From: Stropharia rugosoannulata
Lineage: Eukaryota > Basidiomycota > Agaricomycetes > Agaricales > Strophariaceae
Length of the DNA stretch: 64,000 nt
NCBI GenBank assembly: GCA_028532985.1
Contig: JANCIK010000007.1
Location: 1,240,001-1,304,000 of the forward strand
Direction: 5' to 3'
This document shows, in pieces, positions 10,481 through 20,686 of the stretch. Both the position numbers and the translations under genes were made by a program. The stretch's first letter is position 1, and every line of letters begins with the position of its first letter. The notes under the pieces were generated by a model. That model did not search any database. It was given only the letters and a program-made list of their open reading frames with translations, and had not been told where the DNA came from.

Positions 10481-12497
10481 ATGGCGTTCCGCGGCGTTAG
10501 CAAATTACTCCAGATTCAAAAAGACGAACGCGCCCTCGACCGCGCAGATCACTTCCACCGCCTCCGTCCCGTATTAGCTCAATACGACGCCTTCGAGGAC
10601 ATGGGTGCCCGTGACAAGCTGGACCCCGAGGAAATTGCCCAGTTCGTCTCCCTTCGCGAACAGTTCGGGCTCGCTGTCGAACGACATGTGCGCGCATTCC
10701 CTGTGGATGGCACTCATCACGCGGGAACGCGTGAGCTATGTCTCTTGCTCTCTCTCTTGGCCTCCGGTGATGAAGACCCCGTTTTTGGATGGGACTCAGA
10801 GGATATCACCAAGCGCGTCATATGGTTTTCTAAGCCCGCGCAGGGGCCTGTAAGTCCCTTTTGATTTTGATTTTTAAAACCATGCGCTGACCGCCTTTTA
10901 CAGTTGACTTCTTATAAACGCGCTTTCGCCAGCGCATTTCCTTTGTCTTGGTCGCCTGGGGTCGAGCCCGAACCTCGACTGACCTATTCGCCGCCTGCCC
11001 CTGCGGCACTCGACGTGGAGATGCTGGGCCCCGAAGCCGAGGTGGTCGACCTTACGCAGACGAAGCCTGCCCCTCCCGCTGAGCAGCGGCCAGTTTCTCC
11101 CTCTTCAACACCTCCCCCCCCTTCTCCTGATACAATTCCTTCCCCACGTGCGTCGCCTACGCCCGTCGTTCCCGCGCCTGCTGTGCCGGCCAAGCGTAAG
11201 CGCACCACACCCGTCCCTATTTCTGCTCTGCCGATCCCCCCTTTGCCTATGGCTAAGCGTACGCGCTCCACCACCGCTGCTCCCAGTAAAGTTCCCTTCC
11301 TTTTCTGACCCTTTTATAGTTACTCAACATATTTCTAGAGGTACAAGCGGCTGTGGCTGGACCTTCCCATGTGCGCGCATCGGCGCCAGTTTCGTCTCCT
11401 TCTCGTACGCGCACCCCTGTCGTGCCCATGGCACCTTCTTCGAGCGGGGTGACCGCACTTTCGCGCCTCGAGGGCGTCGATTCGTCCAAGGTAGAATACG
11501 AGTCCACCTACCCGATCTACAATCTGCTGCCCGGCGTCTACTCCGCCTCGCTTGCCTTGGCTGGTAAACCCCTTCCCACTGCCATTACCATGGCCCAGCT
11601 CCCTTCTGAGGGGCAATTAGATGCTGCTGTAGTGGTAGGTTCTTTTATCTACTTCTGTCTTCCTTACTGACTCATCCCTTTATTTTAAACAGCCTGGTTT
11701 TGCATGCTCAATGTGTGACCCTCCCGCCAAGACTTCTAAATCGGCCCCACACCAACTCTTCTGCCTCCTCCGTGGTCCTGGTAGGAAATGCGCGAAATGT
11801 CGCCTCGACAGTCGTGGCCCTTGTATGCAGGCCATGACTGGGCCAGAGTTGGACCGCGCTCTCGAGGGATCGTCCGGTTGGCATCGGACTTCTCCCCGCA
11901 GTGCGCTCACTTCTTTTCTTTGCCTTTCCTTGACTTATATTTATTTTATTTTAAGAACTTCGCTCCGCTTTCGATCGTCTAGAGGCGTTTAGTCAACAAG
12001 CGCGCGCTCTCGAGGAGTCGCGCCGCGGCCTCCAACGCTTATATTTTGCTGAGCTGATCCAGTTGGTTCAACTGGCCCAGGCCATGGCTGCCACCATGCC
12101 TACCAACATCATTATCGGGTCTCGCTTTTCCGACTGCGAGACTTTCGACGCCCTCCGCTCCATGAACCTCGAGACCCTTTGCGCTTCCTATGATGCGCTT
12201 TGCCAACCTCTCGACTCCGCCCATCCCATCGACTTCACCCCGCTGTCGTCCTTCTATAGCCCCGAGCATCCTCGTCAAGATCCTGTTACTTTCGTGCCCG
12301 CTCCGCAGCCGTCCGTGGCTTCCAAGATCCGCTCATCAACTTCTTCCAAGGCTAAACCGTCCAAAGGGAAAGGCAAAGGCAAAGGCAAGGCCCCCGCCCG
12401 TCCTTACAAATCTGCTCCTGTAGTTGTTGACGACGCGAGCCCCGAAGCCTCAGCTGGCGAGGAAGTCGATAACGAGGGCGCTAACATGGAGTCCTAG
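10481..12497 (+). CDS. Antisense gene A of the outer element: five-exon protein of 598 aa, function unknown
   Basis: Exons 10481-10849, 10904-11285, 11339-11634, 11693-11900 and 11956-12497 join to 1797 nt (598 residues plus stop). The introns are 54, 53, 58 and 55 nt and phases agree at every junction. Residues 1-123 are probably helical. Then comes a long proline/serine-rich stretch with basic clusters that resemble nuclear localisation signals (KRKRTT, KRTRSTT). Exon 4 has a possible zinc-binding cluster, C-x2-C ... C ... C-x2-C ... C (ACSMC, KCAKCR, GPC). Exon 5 begins with a predicted helix or coiled coil (LRSAFDRLEAFSQQ) and ends with a G/K-rich basic tail. I recognise no family. Nuclear DNA or RNA binding is inference from composition only. 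The intron 4 donor is GTGCGCTCA instead of a normal GTAAGT-like site. Confidence 0.75.
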
Positions 12498-12990
12498 TCC
12501 TGCTGCGGTGCGCGCATTCTGGCGCTTGTTTTCTTTTTATATTTCCTTCTTGTTCCCTACCTACTATTCTATCTAGCATATGTAGAATAGCTTTGTTTAC
12601 TATTATATGCTCTCCAATTATTCTCTTGTCTCTTTCCTGTGTGATTTTAAGTTCTCTCTGCCTTTTTTAAGATGTCTACTAGCCTGGTTTCTTTTGAGTG
12701 GCTACCAGTGCCATGCACGCATATGACCAATTTCCCCTTGCTTGTATCTGCCCACTAACTTCTGCTCCTGTCTTTCTACAGTGGGCGAGCATAAGTGCGA
12801 TGCGCGCATCTAAAATATGCGCATATGCGTATACGCTAGCCCCCTGCTACTTCTGCCCTGCCCTTCTGACCTTCTTGCATTATTTCCTTATCTCCTTAAG
12901 CTCCTAGATCTATCTCTACTTGGCTAGGCCATCTCTCCCCCCCACTATAAATTCAACTGTCCCCAGTTGACAGATTCTCTGCTTTCTGCT
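12498..12990. promoter_or_regulatory. Spacer between genes A and B, with an internal copy of the polypurine/hairpin module
   Basis: T-rich sequence following gene A, with TGCGCGCA at about 12510 and 12799. At 12932-12943 the pyrimidine run TCTCTCCCCCCC mirrors the tract next to the 3' LTR. After the same 16-nt spacing comes a hairpin (TCAACTG, loop TCCC, CAGTTGA; 12953-12970). It may be a central polypurine tract, the TATA-bearing promoter (ACTATAAAT) of gene B, or both. Confidence 0.65.
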
Positions 12991-13470
12991 ATGGCTCTCC
13001 GATATCAGCGCACCGCTGTGGCTCGCCAATTTACTGCTATATTGAGACAACTCGCCGTTCATGCGGAGCTCGCAGAGGACTGCAACAACAGCCCTTTTCA
13101 CTTTCCTCTACAATCTGCTCAGTCCCTCGTGCGCGCATTGGTAACTTCTCAATTTCCTGCAAGCGCTCCCTCTGCTGACGTTTTCCTCCAGGATCGGATT
13201 ACACTGCCTTTGCGTTTTATCGACTTCAACCGCCAATTCCTGCCTTTAGTCATGACGATCGTTTTTTACGAAGGCCGCGCTCAGCGCAGATTTAGCGATG
13301 ATCATTTCGATGCGCACATGCTCAGTAATGCCGCCCTTCACCTTCTCGATCGGTACAGTCACCTTGGCATGCCTTTTCACAACCTCCCACCCTCGGAACC
13401 AACAGGGACCGCCATTCTAGACGTAGATCCCGACGCCGCCCTTGTAGTAGATGATATTAGCTACGATTGA
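12991..13470 (+). CDS. Antisense gene B of the outer element: 159-aa protein, function unknown
   Basis: Single open exon starting at the first ATG (12991), 20 bp after the hairpin at 12953-12970. The frame is open 24 bp further upstream, but only to a TTG. The protein is mostly helical in appearance, with a central stretch LPLRFIDFNRQFLPLVM and an acidic tail (DVDPDAALVVDD). There are no cysteine clusters, signal peptide or recognised domain. It lies between genes A and C on the same strand. Its coding status rests on length, position in the antisense cluster and the intron-validated neighbours. Confidence 0.55.
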   Translation: MALRYQRTAVARQFTAILRQLAVHAELAEDCNNSPFHFPLQSAQSLVRALVTSQFPASAPSADVFLQDRITLPLRFIDFNRQFLPLVMTIVFYEGRAQRRFSDDHFDAHMLSNAALHLLDRYSHLGMPFHNLPPSEPTGTAILDVDPDAALVVDDISYD

Positions 13471-13519
13471 GCCCGTGCGCTCATCTGATGGACGGTTTTG
13501 TAATATATATGGTCCAGCA

Positions 13520-14059
13520 ATGACCCTGTCTCTTATCATCATGCCCTCCCTTAATACCGAAAGTAATCTCCTTCAGCGCGCGAGGTCTGATCCTTCCTTC
13601 CTGCGCTTAGCTGCTCTACCAAAGCGGGCGCTAGCTGATATTCCGCTCGATGATCATGAGCGCGTCTGCCGCATCTACATAGGCGCCCTTCATTTTATTC
13701 TTGAGGCTGCGACTGAACCGCTGCTTCCCATGACCATCTGCCTAGACATGATGCGTCACGTTCAAGACCATGCGGTACGCGCATGTCTCCATTCTACAGC
13801 CTTTTCGTGCGCGGCTCTGACATCCTTGTAGCGGGCTCTGGCGCTGACCGAAGCTACCTGTCACTCGCCTCGCATCTCGCACTTGTGCGCTCAGCTTCAC
13901 TATAGCGAGCTCGTCCTGCGCTTGTGTGGTACTACTGATGCTGAGCGCTACGGCACCCTCCCTCACTCTGAACACTTCCAACAACTCCACTATGCCGCCC
14001 AGGTCTTTTACCAGGAGGAATTCTTTCCTGTGGGTCTTTCTCCTCGTGCGCTGCGCTGA
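13520..14059 (+). CDS. Antisense gene C of the outer element: two-exon protein of about 160 aa, function unknown
   Basis: Exons 13520-13774 and 13832-14059 give 160 residues. A start at ATG 13541 would give 153 residues in the same frame. The 57-nt intron begins GTACGCGCA, has a CTGAC branch-like site and ends TTGTAG. Unspliced, the frame stops at 13831. Spliced, it stays open for another 75 codons to TGA 14057-14059. The sequence is helical and leucine-rich (HLCAQLHYSELVLRLC) and unrelated by eye to any family I know. TATATAT lies just upstream of the ATG. Confidence 0.6.
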
Positions 14060-14590
14060 CCCTGACAATCACTTCTTAGGATGTTTAATTCCCGAACTGA
14101 CATTTTGCTGTCTTTCCATTGATAACTATCTATAGTCATAGCTAGCATCTATTCCTTGGTACATGTGTCATGACCCTGTATTTGAAATAAGACTGTCGGG
14201 TAACATTGTTATGCATTTTCGGCATCAATCCCAAAACAGACATCATTTTGCCAAACGGGGAAAGACCTGCATCTCCTCTGATGCGCGCACTCTTTTGCTG
14301 CGATGCGCGCACGATCTTCCCCCCTTCTTCTCGTTGCTATATGGGCTCTTGTATTCAGGCCCCTTCCATCCCACTCAATCTCCGTGAATGTAACGTTGGA
14401 CAGGTATAGCCCTGTGCTATGACCCATCTGGACCCCTTTTGTAAAGTCCCTCCTTTAACTCCTTGGGCCTGCTGTTCGGTCAGTCACCAGCTGCGCGCAG
14501 CACTGATCAACCCAGCGAATGCTATATAAGACGCTCGCTGTCTCTGTATGAGCGCATCGCACTTTATTCCTACTGTTCTCGACCACTACC
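14060..14590 (+). promoter_or_regulatory. Spacer and promoter of antisense gene D
   Basis: No gene. Holds TGCGCGCA at 14282-14289, 14304-14311 and 14492-14499, and a clear TATATAA at 14523-14529, which is 62 bp before ATG 14591. Confidence 0.6.
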
Positions 14591-15903
14591 ATGGCTACTA
14601 CTCATGCTCCTCTTTTTAACTTCACCAATGTCAAGCATCAACTCTCGCTGATCCAGGACATTCGTGGGTTGGCCTCTGCTACTCCTGCGAATTACACCGG
14701 CAGCCTGGAGCTGCTTGCTGTCGATTTGGTGCGCGCATCGCGCGGTTCCCTTGTTGTATGTTACTGACTTCGTCTGGCACGATTGCAGAACCGCTGGCGC
14801 GACGCGCACGGCGGTATCACTCGCGTTATAAACAACAATGAAGCTATCGAGATCCTCAATGAGACTCGCGCCATATATACGTCGCTCGAGGCTGACCACC
14901 ACATTCGCTCCTTCTCCCCTGCCGCCAACGCATTTATCAACTTGCATGAACAAGTCCTCAAGGCCAAGGCTGCCGCTTCTCGTCAGCGCACCCATACCCC
15001 TACTGGACCTGTGCGCTCATCTTTCCTTTCCTAACCCTTTCTACACTTAATCCCTTTTGATGCACGCAGCGCAACGTTCGCGTTCTTACGCGTTCCGCAA
15101 CTGCGGACCTTGAGACCGCCTCCGCGCCTGGAGGTACTACATCTCCTGACTCTGACGATGACAAGGTGTGGCTAACCTTAGTTTCTTTACCAGACATCAC
15201 TAACATGCAACTTTACATGCTCCTCAAAAAGATGGCCCTTGACGATAAAGTTGAAGCCGTAACTGAGGGAGGTCCTCCCAGCAGGCAGCATACACCCGAG
15301 CTGAGTCCTAACAAGAAGCGCGCCGCGCCACCTGATACTCCCAAGCAGGTGTGTGTTTGACTTGTCTCCGCTGCGCGCACTTAGATTCTTATAGAAATAC
15401 CAGCGCGAGCGCGGAGACACTCCCGGTTACCGCTCTCGTCCCCTGGGTCGAGGCATGACTTATCGTCAGACCGAGCTTCGTCGCTCATTCCGTGACGCCG
15501 CCGCAGGTGAAGCCTCTCCTAAGAAAGCCAGACTGGGCTCAGAGGGCGTTCCTACGTTCCCCGATTCTCCTTTTATTATGCAAGGTGCGCGCACCGCACC
15601 ACTCTCTTACTAATCTTTTCTAACCCTTCTCCCTCAGGCACTTCTCTCGTTTTGGACAATGACAAGGTCAATGCTTGTCTTGATGCCGCTGCTAACCTCC
15701 TTAAGGAGCCCCTTAATACGGGTAACCCTTCCGAGTTGGTGACGCGCCTCATTGGTGATTTACAAGCAGAGATCATTTGTGATCTCCACAAGGTCGACTT
15801 CATCCTCAAGCGCCGCGCGCTCCTCGTCGAGCAGCTTGTCATCTTGCAGCGCAGCCTCGACGTTACTGGCGTTACTGCCACCGAGGACAAGCCGGCCCAG
15901 TAG
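14591..15903 (+). CDS. Antisense gene D of the outer element: multi-exon protein of about 342-364 aa, function unknown
   Basis: Exons 14591-14728, 14789-15010, 15070-15165, 15232-15348, 15395-15584 and 15638-15903 are in phase throughout. The segment 15166-15231 (GTGTGG...AAG, 66 nt) may be an intron or may be read through, since both keep the frame. This gives 342 or 364 residues. The N-terminal half is helical (LNETRAIYTSLEADHH). The middle is polar and basic (NKKRAAPPDTPK, SPKKARLG). The C-terminal exon is a strong helix (LKRRALLVEQLVILQRSL) ending shortly before TAG. No domain is recognised. Three of its donors are GTGCGCGCA or GTGCGCTCA. The gene converges on pol, leaving 127 bp between the two stop codons. 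Confidence 0.7.
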
Positions 15904-16030
15904 ATAGCCTGGCTCAATGTGCGCTGCGCGCCTTAAAGGGGCGTCTGTAGCTAGCTCTCTTTGTATTCCCCATCTTCTTTACCCAATATATTATATTGTG
16001 GTCACTTTTCTTCCTACGATGCTCGCATCC

Positions 16031-19000
16031 CTAAGTGTCCTCTTCGCCCCAGTCATCATCGTCTTCTTCATCTTCTTCCACTGTAAGCGTACCGCTACCC
16101 GAGGGTACACCGGGCTCATCAAAGATATAATCTTTGGGAATAGCTGGCTCATAGTCCGCTGCCTCTAACATTTTAGCGAGGTTCTCCTTGGTCTGATCAA
16201 TTATATCATCCAAGCCGTCCGGTAAGCGCAGCTGCCTTCGTGCGAAGTAGGGAATGAGGCGGAACGCCGCCACTTTATCCTTCAACACAGAGCCATCCAT
16301 CTCTGCCACTAAGTATGCTCCACCATCTTTTCGTGCGATAACGATGTAAGGCCCGTTCCATCGTGCGAGCATCTTACGGTTCAGACTGGATTCTATGCCC
16401 GAGTTCCTCATTAGCACCACATCTCCTGGCTTAAACACATAGTCACGGATTTTAGCCGAGTGCTTCTTTTCAAATGCCCTGATCGCATCTCTTTTCGTCT
16501 TTGATACTTGTGCGCGCATCTCCTCTACTGTGTCGCGATGTTTGGCTAGTGCGCGCGCGCGATACCCTACTAACTCCTCCGTAGTCAGTACGCGATCTGG
16601 TAGTTTCACCAGCCAAGTCGCTTCTGCTATGTCGAATGGTAGTATGGGGTGCGCGCCCGTTACCATGAAGAATGGGGAACACCCGAATCCTCGTCGCACA
16701 GTGATACGATCCGCCCACAACACATGGTAGAAGAATCTACTCCAACGCTTATGCGCGCCTTCTGTTCCTCCACACGCTTTCCACAACATCTGTCTTATGT
16801 CCCAATGGGGACGCTCTATTTTTCCATTCGCTTGCGAGTTGTACGCGGAGATAGTAATCCCTGTAATCCCATACTTCTTTTCTAAATACTTGAGCGCTGC
16901 GCGGAACGGTCCACCGTTATCTGTGACGATTTCTTGCAGACAGCCCCAACGGCAGATAATGTCCTCGAATATCCACTGCGCTATCGCACGGGCATTCTCT
17001 TTCTTTAATGGCCGCCCTTCCGCCCATGAGCTCAGCGCACATCTTCCGTGCACTATGTAATTATACCCATTGGAGGCCGGGGACATGTGCATAGTGTCCG
17101 CGTGTAGTTGCTGGAAGATAGACGGCGTGTGTGTCTCGGTGCGCGGGATCTGGATGATCGTCTTCTGCCTTAACTGACAGACATGACATGTTTTCACATA
17201 CCAGTAGACATCCCTTTCCAACTCAGGCCACCAGAAGCGCTCAGCTAGCAATTTGCGCGTAGCGTACGCTCCTCTGTGCCCCAAGCTGTCATGCGCTGAG
17301 CGCAGCATGCGTGTCCGCTGCGCCTGATCTATCACCAGCTTATGCGCGTCATCTATGGATCTCCGGTACATCCGTCCGTCCTTGTCTAGGAAGAAGTTGC
17401 GAGCGCTCCTCGTAAAGTTCTGATATTCTCGCTCCGTCATGCCTTTAGGCCTAGTGGTTGGATTCTGCAACCAGTAGCGTATCATCGGCAATTTCTCATC
17501 CATATCTTTTCCTGCAGACGTCCTGTTGCGCTCATCGTACTCCTCATCCTCCAGATCCTCTATTCTGGAGTCGGGTATTGCGTGCGCTAGTATGAATTTC
17601 TCTAAGTACTCGCGCTGCACGAGCGGCACACTCTCTTTCTGTATGAAGTCCCGCACGGCCCGCTTTTCCGCTTCCGTCTCTTTCCGTGCGCGCTCGAGCT
17701 CCTGCTGGAAACAGCCTATAGAGCGCGCTTCTGGTAACTTGCGCGCAGGGGGACCTTCAAACAACTCGTTGAGGAGTCCTGTATATAGATACCCTCCGCG
17801 ATCATCAATCTGTTCCTTGAATTCCTCAAAGTCTAGGGGATCTGGGTCATTTTCATAGACTTTCTCATATTTGAGCGGTCCCACTTCCTGATCATCATCT
17901 TCTTCGGAGTGCGCGTACGCCTCATCTCCAGGTTGCCCTTCCCTACGCGATAAACCATCCGCACCAAAGGTTTTGCCCGCAACATGTTTCAACTGGAAGT
18001 GATACATAAGTATTTTATCTATCCAGCGATTAATAGTCGCATTAGGGCCCATGCCCGGATTATCCAACATGCCCTTCAGGTATTTGGCATCCGTTTCCAC
18101 CACCAGCTTGCGCGCACCGATGAGCCAATAATAACAGGCTTGTAGCGCCCGTAAGAGTCCATACAACTCCCGTTTAGGCTGTGAGAAACGCTGCTCGCGT
18201 TCCGTTAACAGTATTGATCCGAAGCGCGCATATACCCTCTTCTTCGAATCTTGTGGGTCCTGCTGGTAAATATAGAATCCTACTGCTCGCCACGATGTGT
18301 CTACAGCCAAAGTAATCGGCCCTGGTAGTGTGTAGTCCAGTGGTTTCACGCAATGTGCGTTGCGCGCACCGTCTTTCAGCGAGTCCATGCTAGCTTGCTG
18401 AGCGGGCCCCCACTCAAAGGGCTCTTTCCCACGCAATAGCCGCTGTATGTGCTCTGCGCGCTTCGCGTAATCCGAGATGTAAATCCGTAGCAGACCCATT
18501 GTACCCATGAATGCGCGCACATCACTGATATTCTTGCAGGGTCCCCAGTTGAGGATCGCATGCACTTTATCAGGTGCTGGCTTGCGCCCTTCGTACGTGC
18601 ACAAGTGCCCCACCACTACTATCTCAGCCGCGCACAGTATGGACTTCTTTCCACTAAATGTTCCTCCTGAGTACTTCATGCGCTGCACGATCCTGTTGAC
18701 ATTCAACATATGCTCCCACACAAATCTCCTTATTCCTTTATTCTCCGGTATCGTCTCGTATCCTCCCCCTTCTAACTCATAGCGCGTTTTAGGTCCCCTA
18801 ATAGGTACATCATCTATGTAGGGCTCTGTAACTTCAGGTATTTCATCGCGTAATATATAGGCGACATCCTCATGAAAGATGGGCACGGAGTTCGTCCATC
18901 CCATAGGTAGGGTTACTAAGCGCAGCGCACCGAACGGCGTCTGGAATGTAGTCAGGTCTCTAGAGGACTCGGCTAGCAGCCGCTCATCGTACCCAACATA

Positions 19001-19966
19001 CAAGTCCAAGATGCCGCCACATGCGCGCCCCGCAAAGTGTTCCGCTAGACTCTCCGCTGCTGGAGGTAGTCCTGAATGTGCAATGGTTACCGCATTTAAC
19101 GGTTCGAGACTGTGCACAATTCTGAACGAGACCCCGTCTTTCTTAGTCACTGTAAACCAACGCGACCGGTACGATGAGCTCGAGGGCTCATACGTGCCTG
19201 CGCGTATCTTGGTGGCGATGAATTCACATACGCGCTCATACATCCCAGGTGGTATCGGAATGTTCTTCAATACCCAAGGCGTGTGCTCTACAGTGGGAAT
19301 GTCTACTGGAGGGAAGAAGTCCGTACGGAATCTACCCTTCTCTGTGTCATCCCACGCGAACGCCTCGTTCTGCTGCATGAAAACTTGATGTACCAACTTG
19401 CGCTCCTCGGACCACAAGAAATCCCCTTCATGCGCCTTGTCAATCCCTTCCATGCGCTCAGCAGTGTACCGACCTGTAGGTACGAAGTCTGGCGGATGTG
19501 GTGACAATTGCGGCATGTCCTTTAGTGGGTCTCCTTTTATCTCCCTCACTATTCTAAACTTCTCTGGTAAATCTTGATAGACGGGCCTGACTTTCTCAGC
19601 CACTGGCTTATACTTCTTTCCTGCGAGCACCGTAACGGTGGTGGCATTCTTGCCAGTCAAGCGCTTACGCGTTACTCCTTGTCTTTTACTAGGGACCTGT
19701 TCCTCGTGCGATGCGCGGAACTGCCCTCTAGGCTCTCCTTTGACTACTTCTTCCTTGCGCCATTCGCGCTGCTGAAAATACTTGTATATTCTTTCTTTCT
19801 CATCATCCTCCATCTTTGCCTCGTGTACTGCTTGAGCCATGTATACATCCCTGAGCTCAGCGCTCCCAAACCGCTTCTTATTCTTTGGTAGCGCGTACCC
19901 CGCTATTTCTATTTTCCCCGTGCGATCATCTCTGTCAAACATCAACGCGACCTCTCCTTGACGCAT
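16031..19966 (-). CDS. Outer element pol: reverse transcriptase, RNase H, integrase (1311 aa)
   Basis: One uninterrupted frame from ATG 19966, whose A is also the last base of the upstream stop (TGATG). RT: LDLYVGYDERLL and the catalytic YIDD box (PYIDDVP). RNase H: AVDTSWRAVGFYIYQ, the acidic RELYGLLRAL helix and ETDAKYLKG. The tether ends at GADGLSRR. A long acidic linker precedes an integrase with an HHCC zinc finger (HDSLGHRGA ... CHVCQLRQ) and the catalytic triad D (LHADTMHM), D (VTDNGGPF) and E (NGKIERPHW). It ends in an acidic tail with no chromodomain, unlike the nested element. It belongs to a Ty3/gypsy-like lineage well separated from chromoviruses. The frame looks intact. Confidence 0.93.
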   Translation of the reverse strand: MRQGEVALMFDRDDRTGKIEIAGYALPKNKKRFGSAELRDVYMAQAVHEAKMEDDEKERIYKYFQQREWRKEEVVKGEPRGQFRASHEEQVPSKRQGVTRKRLTGKNATTVTVLAGKKYKPVAEKVRPVYQDLPEKFRIVREIKGDPLKDMPQLSPHPPDFVPTGRYTAERMEGIDKAHEGDFLWSEERKLVHQVFMQQNEAFAWDDTEKGRFRTDFFPPVDIPTVEHTPWVLKNIPIPPGMYERVCEFIATKIRAGTYEPSSSSYRSRWFTVTKKDGVSFRIVHSLEPLNAVTIAHSGLPPAAESLAEHFAGRACGGILDLYVGYDERLLAESSRDLTTFQTPFGALRLVTLPMGWTNSVPIFHEDVAYILRDEIPEVTEPYIDDVPIRGPKTRYELEGGGYETIPENKGIRRFVWEHMLNVNRIVQRMKYSGGTFSGKKSILCAAEIVVVGHLCTYEGRKPAPDKVHAILNWGPCKNISDVRAFMGTMGLLRIYISDYAKRAEHIQRLLRGKEPFEWGPAQQASMDSLKDGARNAHCVKPLDYTLPGPITLAVDTSWRAVGFYIYQQDPQDSKKRVYARFGSILLTEREQRFSQPKRELYGLLRALQACYYWLIGARKLVVETDAKYLKGMLDNPGMGPNATINRWIDKILMYHFQLKHVAGKTFGADGLSRREGQPGDEAYAHSEEDDDQEVGPLKYEKVYENDPDPLDFEEFKEQIDDRGGYLYTGLLNELFEGPPARKLPEARSIGCFQQELERARKETEAEKRAVRDFIQKESVPLVQREYLEKFILAHAIPDSRIEDLEDEEYDERNRTSAGKDMDEKLPMIRYWLQNPTTRPKGMTEREYQNFTRSARNFFLDKDGRMYRRSIDDAHKLVIDQAQRTRMLRSAHDSLGHRGAYATRKLLAERFWWPELERDVYWYVKTCHVCQLRQKTIIQIPRTETHTPSIFQQLHADTMHMSPASNGYNYIVHGRCALSSWAEGRPLKKENARAIAQWIFEDIICRWGCLQEIVTDNGGPFRAALKYLEKKYGITGITISAYNSQANGKIERPHWDIRQMLWKACGGTEGAHKRWSRFFYHVLWADRITVRRGFGCSPFFMVTGAHPILPFDIAEATWLVKLPDRVLTTEELVGYRARALAKHRDTVEEMRAQVSKTKRDAIRAFEKKHSAKIRDYVFKPGDVVLMRNSGIESSLNRKMLARWNGPYIVIARKDGGAYLVAEMDGSVLKDKVAAFRLIPYFARRQLRLPDGLDDIIDQTKENLAKMLEAADYEPAIPKDYIFDEPGVPSGSGTLTVEEDEEDDDDWGEEDT

Positions 19967-20686
19967 CAAATCATCGAGGATTGAAAATCCTGATCTGCGT
20001 TAGGGTTTTCCGTCGTGCCAGGGTCCTGCAACTTAGGTTCGCGCTGCACTATCTTGGGACCACACCCTCGGTTATAGGTGGGTACGACCAATTTGCGCTG
20101 TGTGTTGGGGTCGGTGAGCGTAAGCTCAACCGTCCCATCGCCGCGCGTCTTCACATTGCTCTCCGTGAGGATCTCGAACGGCCGGCCCAAGAGTACCTCA
20201 TAAGCCGCTGCGCTGATGACATGTACTTGTAAATACACTGTCAGCCCGTTAAACACAAACGGTACGTTGCGCTAAACCCTTGGTGGATTCCACCTGCTTA
20301 TTCGCGCTCTGCATCCGTATAGTGAAGTCCGGGTCCCAACTAAGTCCTAAGCGCTCAGCGGTGTCCTGTGCCATTGACACAATCTGCGACCCACTGTCGA
20401 GCAACGTCTCTGCGTGTCCCTTGCCGTTGATGAGAGGAAATACCGCCTTCAGATGGTGCGATTCGCGCGCCACAATAAGTCCCTTAGGCTTTTCGCCTGG
20501 CTGCAGAGTCGAGACGTACTGCTCGTACGGGTCTTCCATGATGATGGTCCCCGGTTGCAGTCCGCTGCGCTCATCTGAGCAAGTAAGGAAAGTGGCCACT
20601 GGTAACTCATCCATCTGCATAAACTCCTCTTCCTCTTCTTCTTCTGCTAACCGCGCGATAGCTTCATCTACCTCGCTCTTCTTCAT
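19966..20686 (-). pseudogene. Outer element aspartic protease region, frameshifted
   Basis: Frame 1 (20686-20249) begins MKKSEVDEAIARLA, is acidic, and carries the retropepsin-like active site in ETLLDSGSQIVS. It ends soon after STKGLAQ. Frame 2 (20256-19966) continues with VFNGLTVYLQ and the second protease signature LLGRPF. The two overlap by 8 nt and differ by one frame. The break falls in an alternating GC run (near 20266-20272), so loss of a GC dinucleotide is the simplest cause. Programmed frameshifting is possible but no slippery site is obvious. The product would process the polyprotein. Confidence 0.75.

Noticed and set aside
11111..11121. C-rich run in gene A exon 2 as a third polypurine-tract copy
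   Set aside because: It lies in a proline-coding stretch, lacks the ACTA(T)AAA sequence and the hairpin at the fixed spacing, and is explained by codon content.
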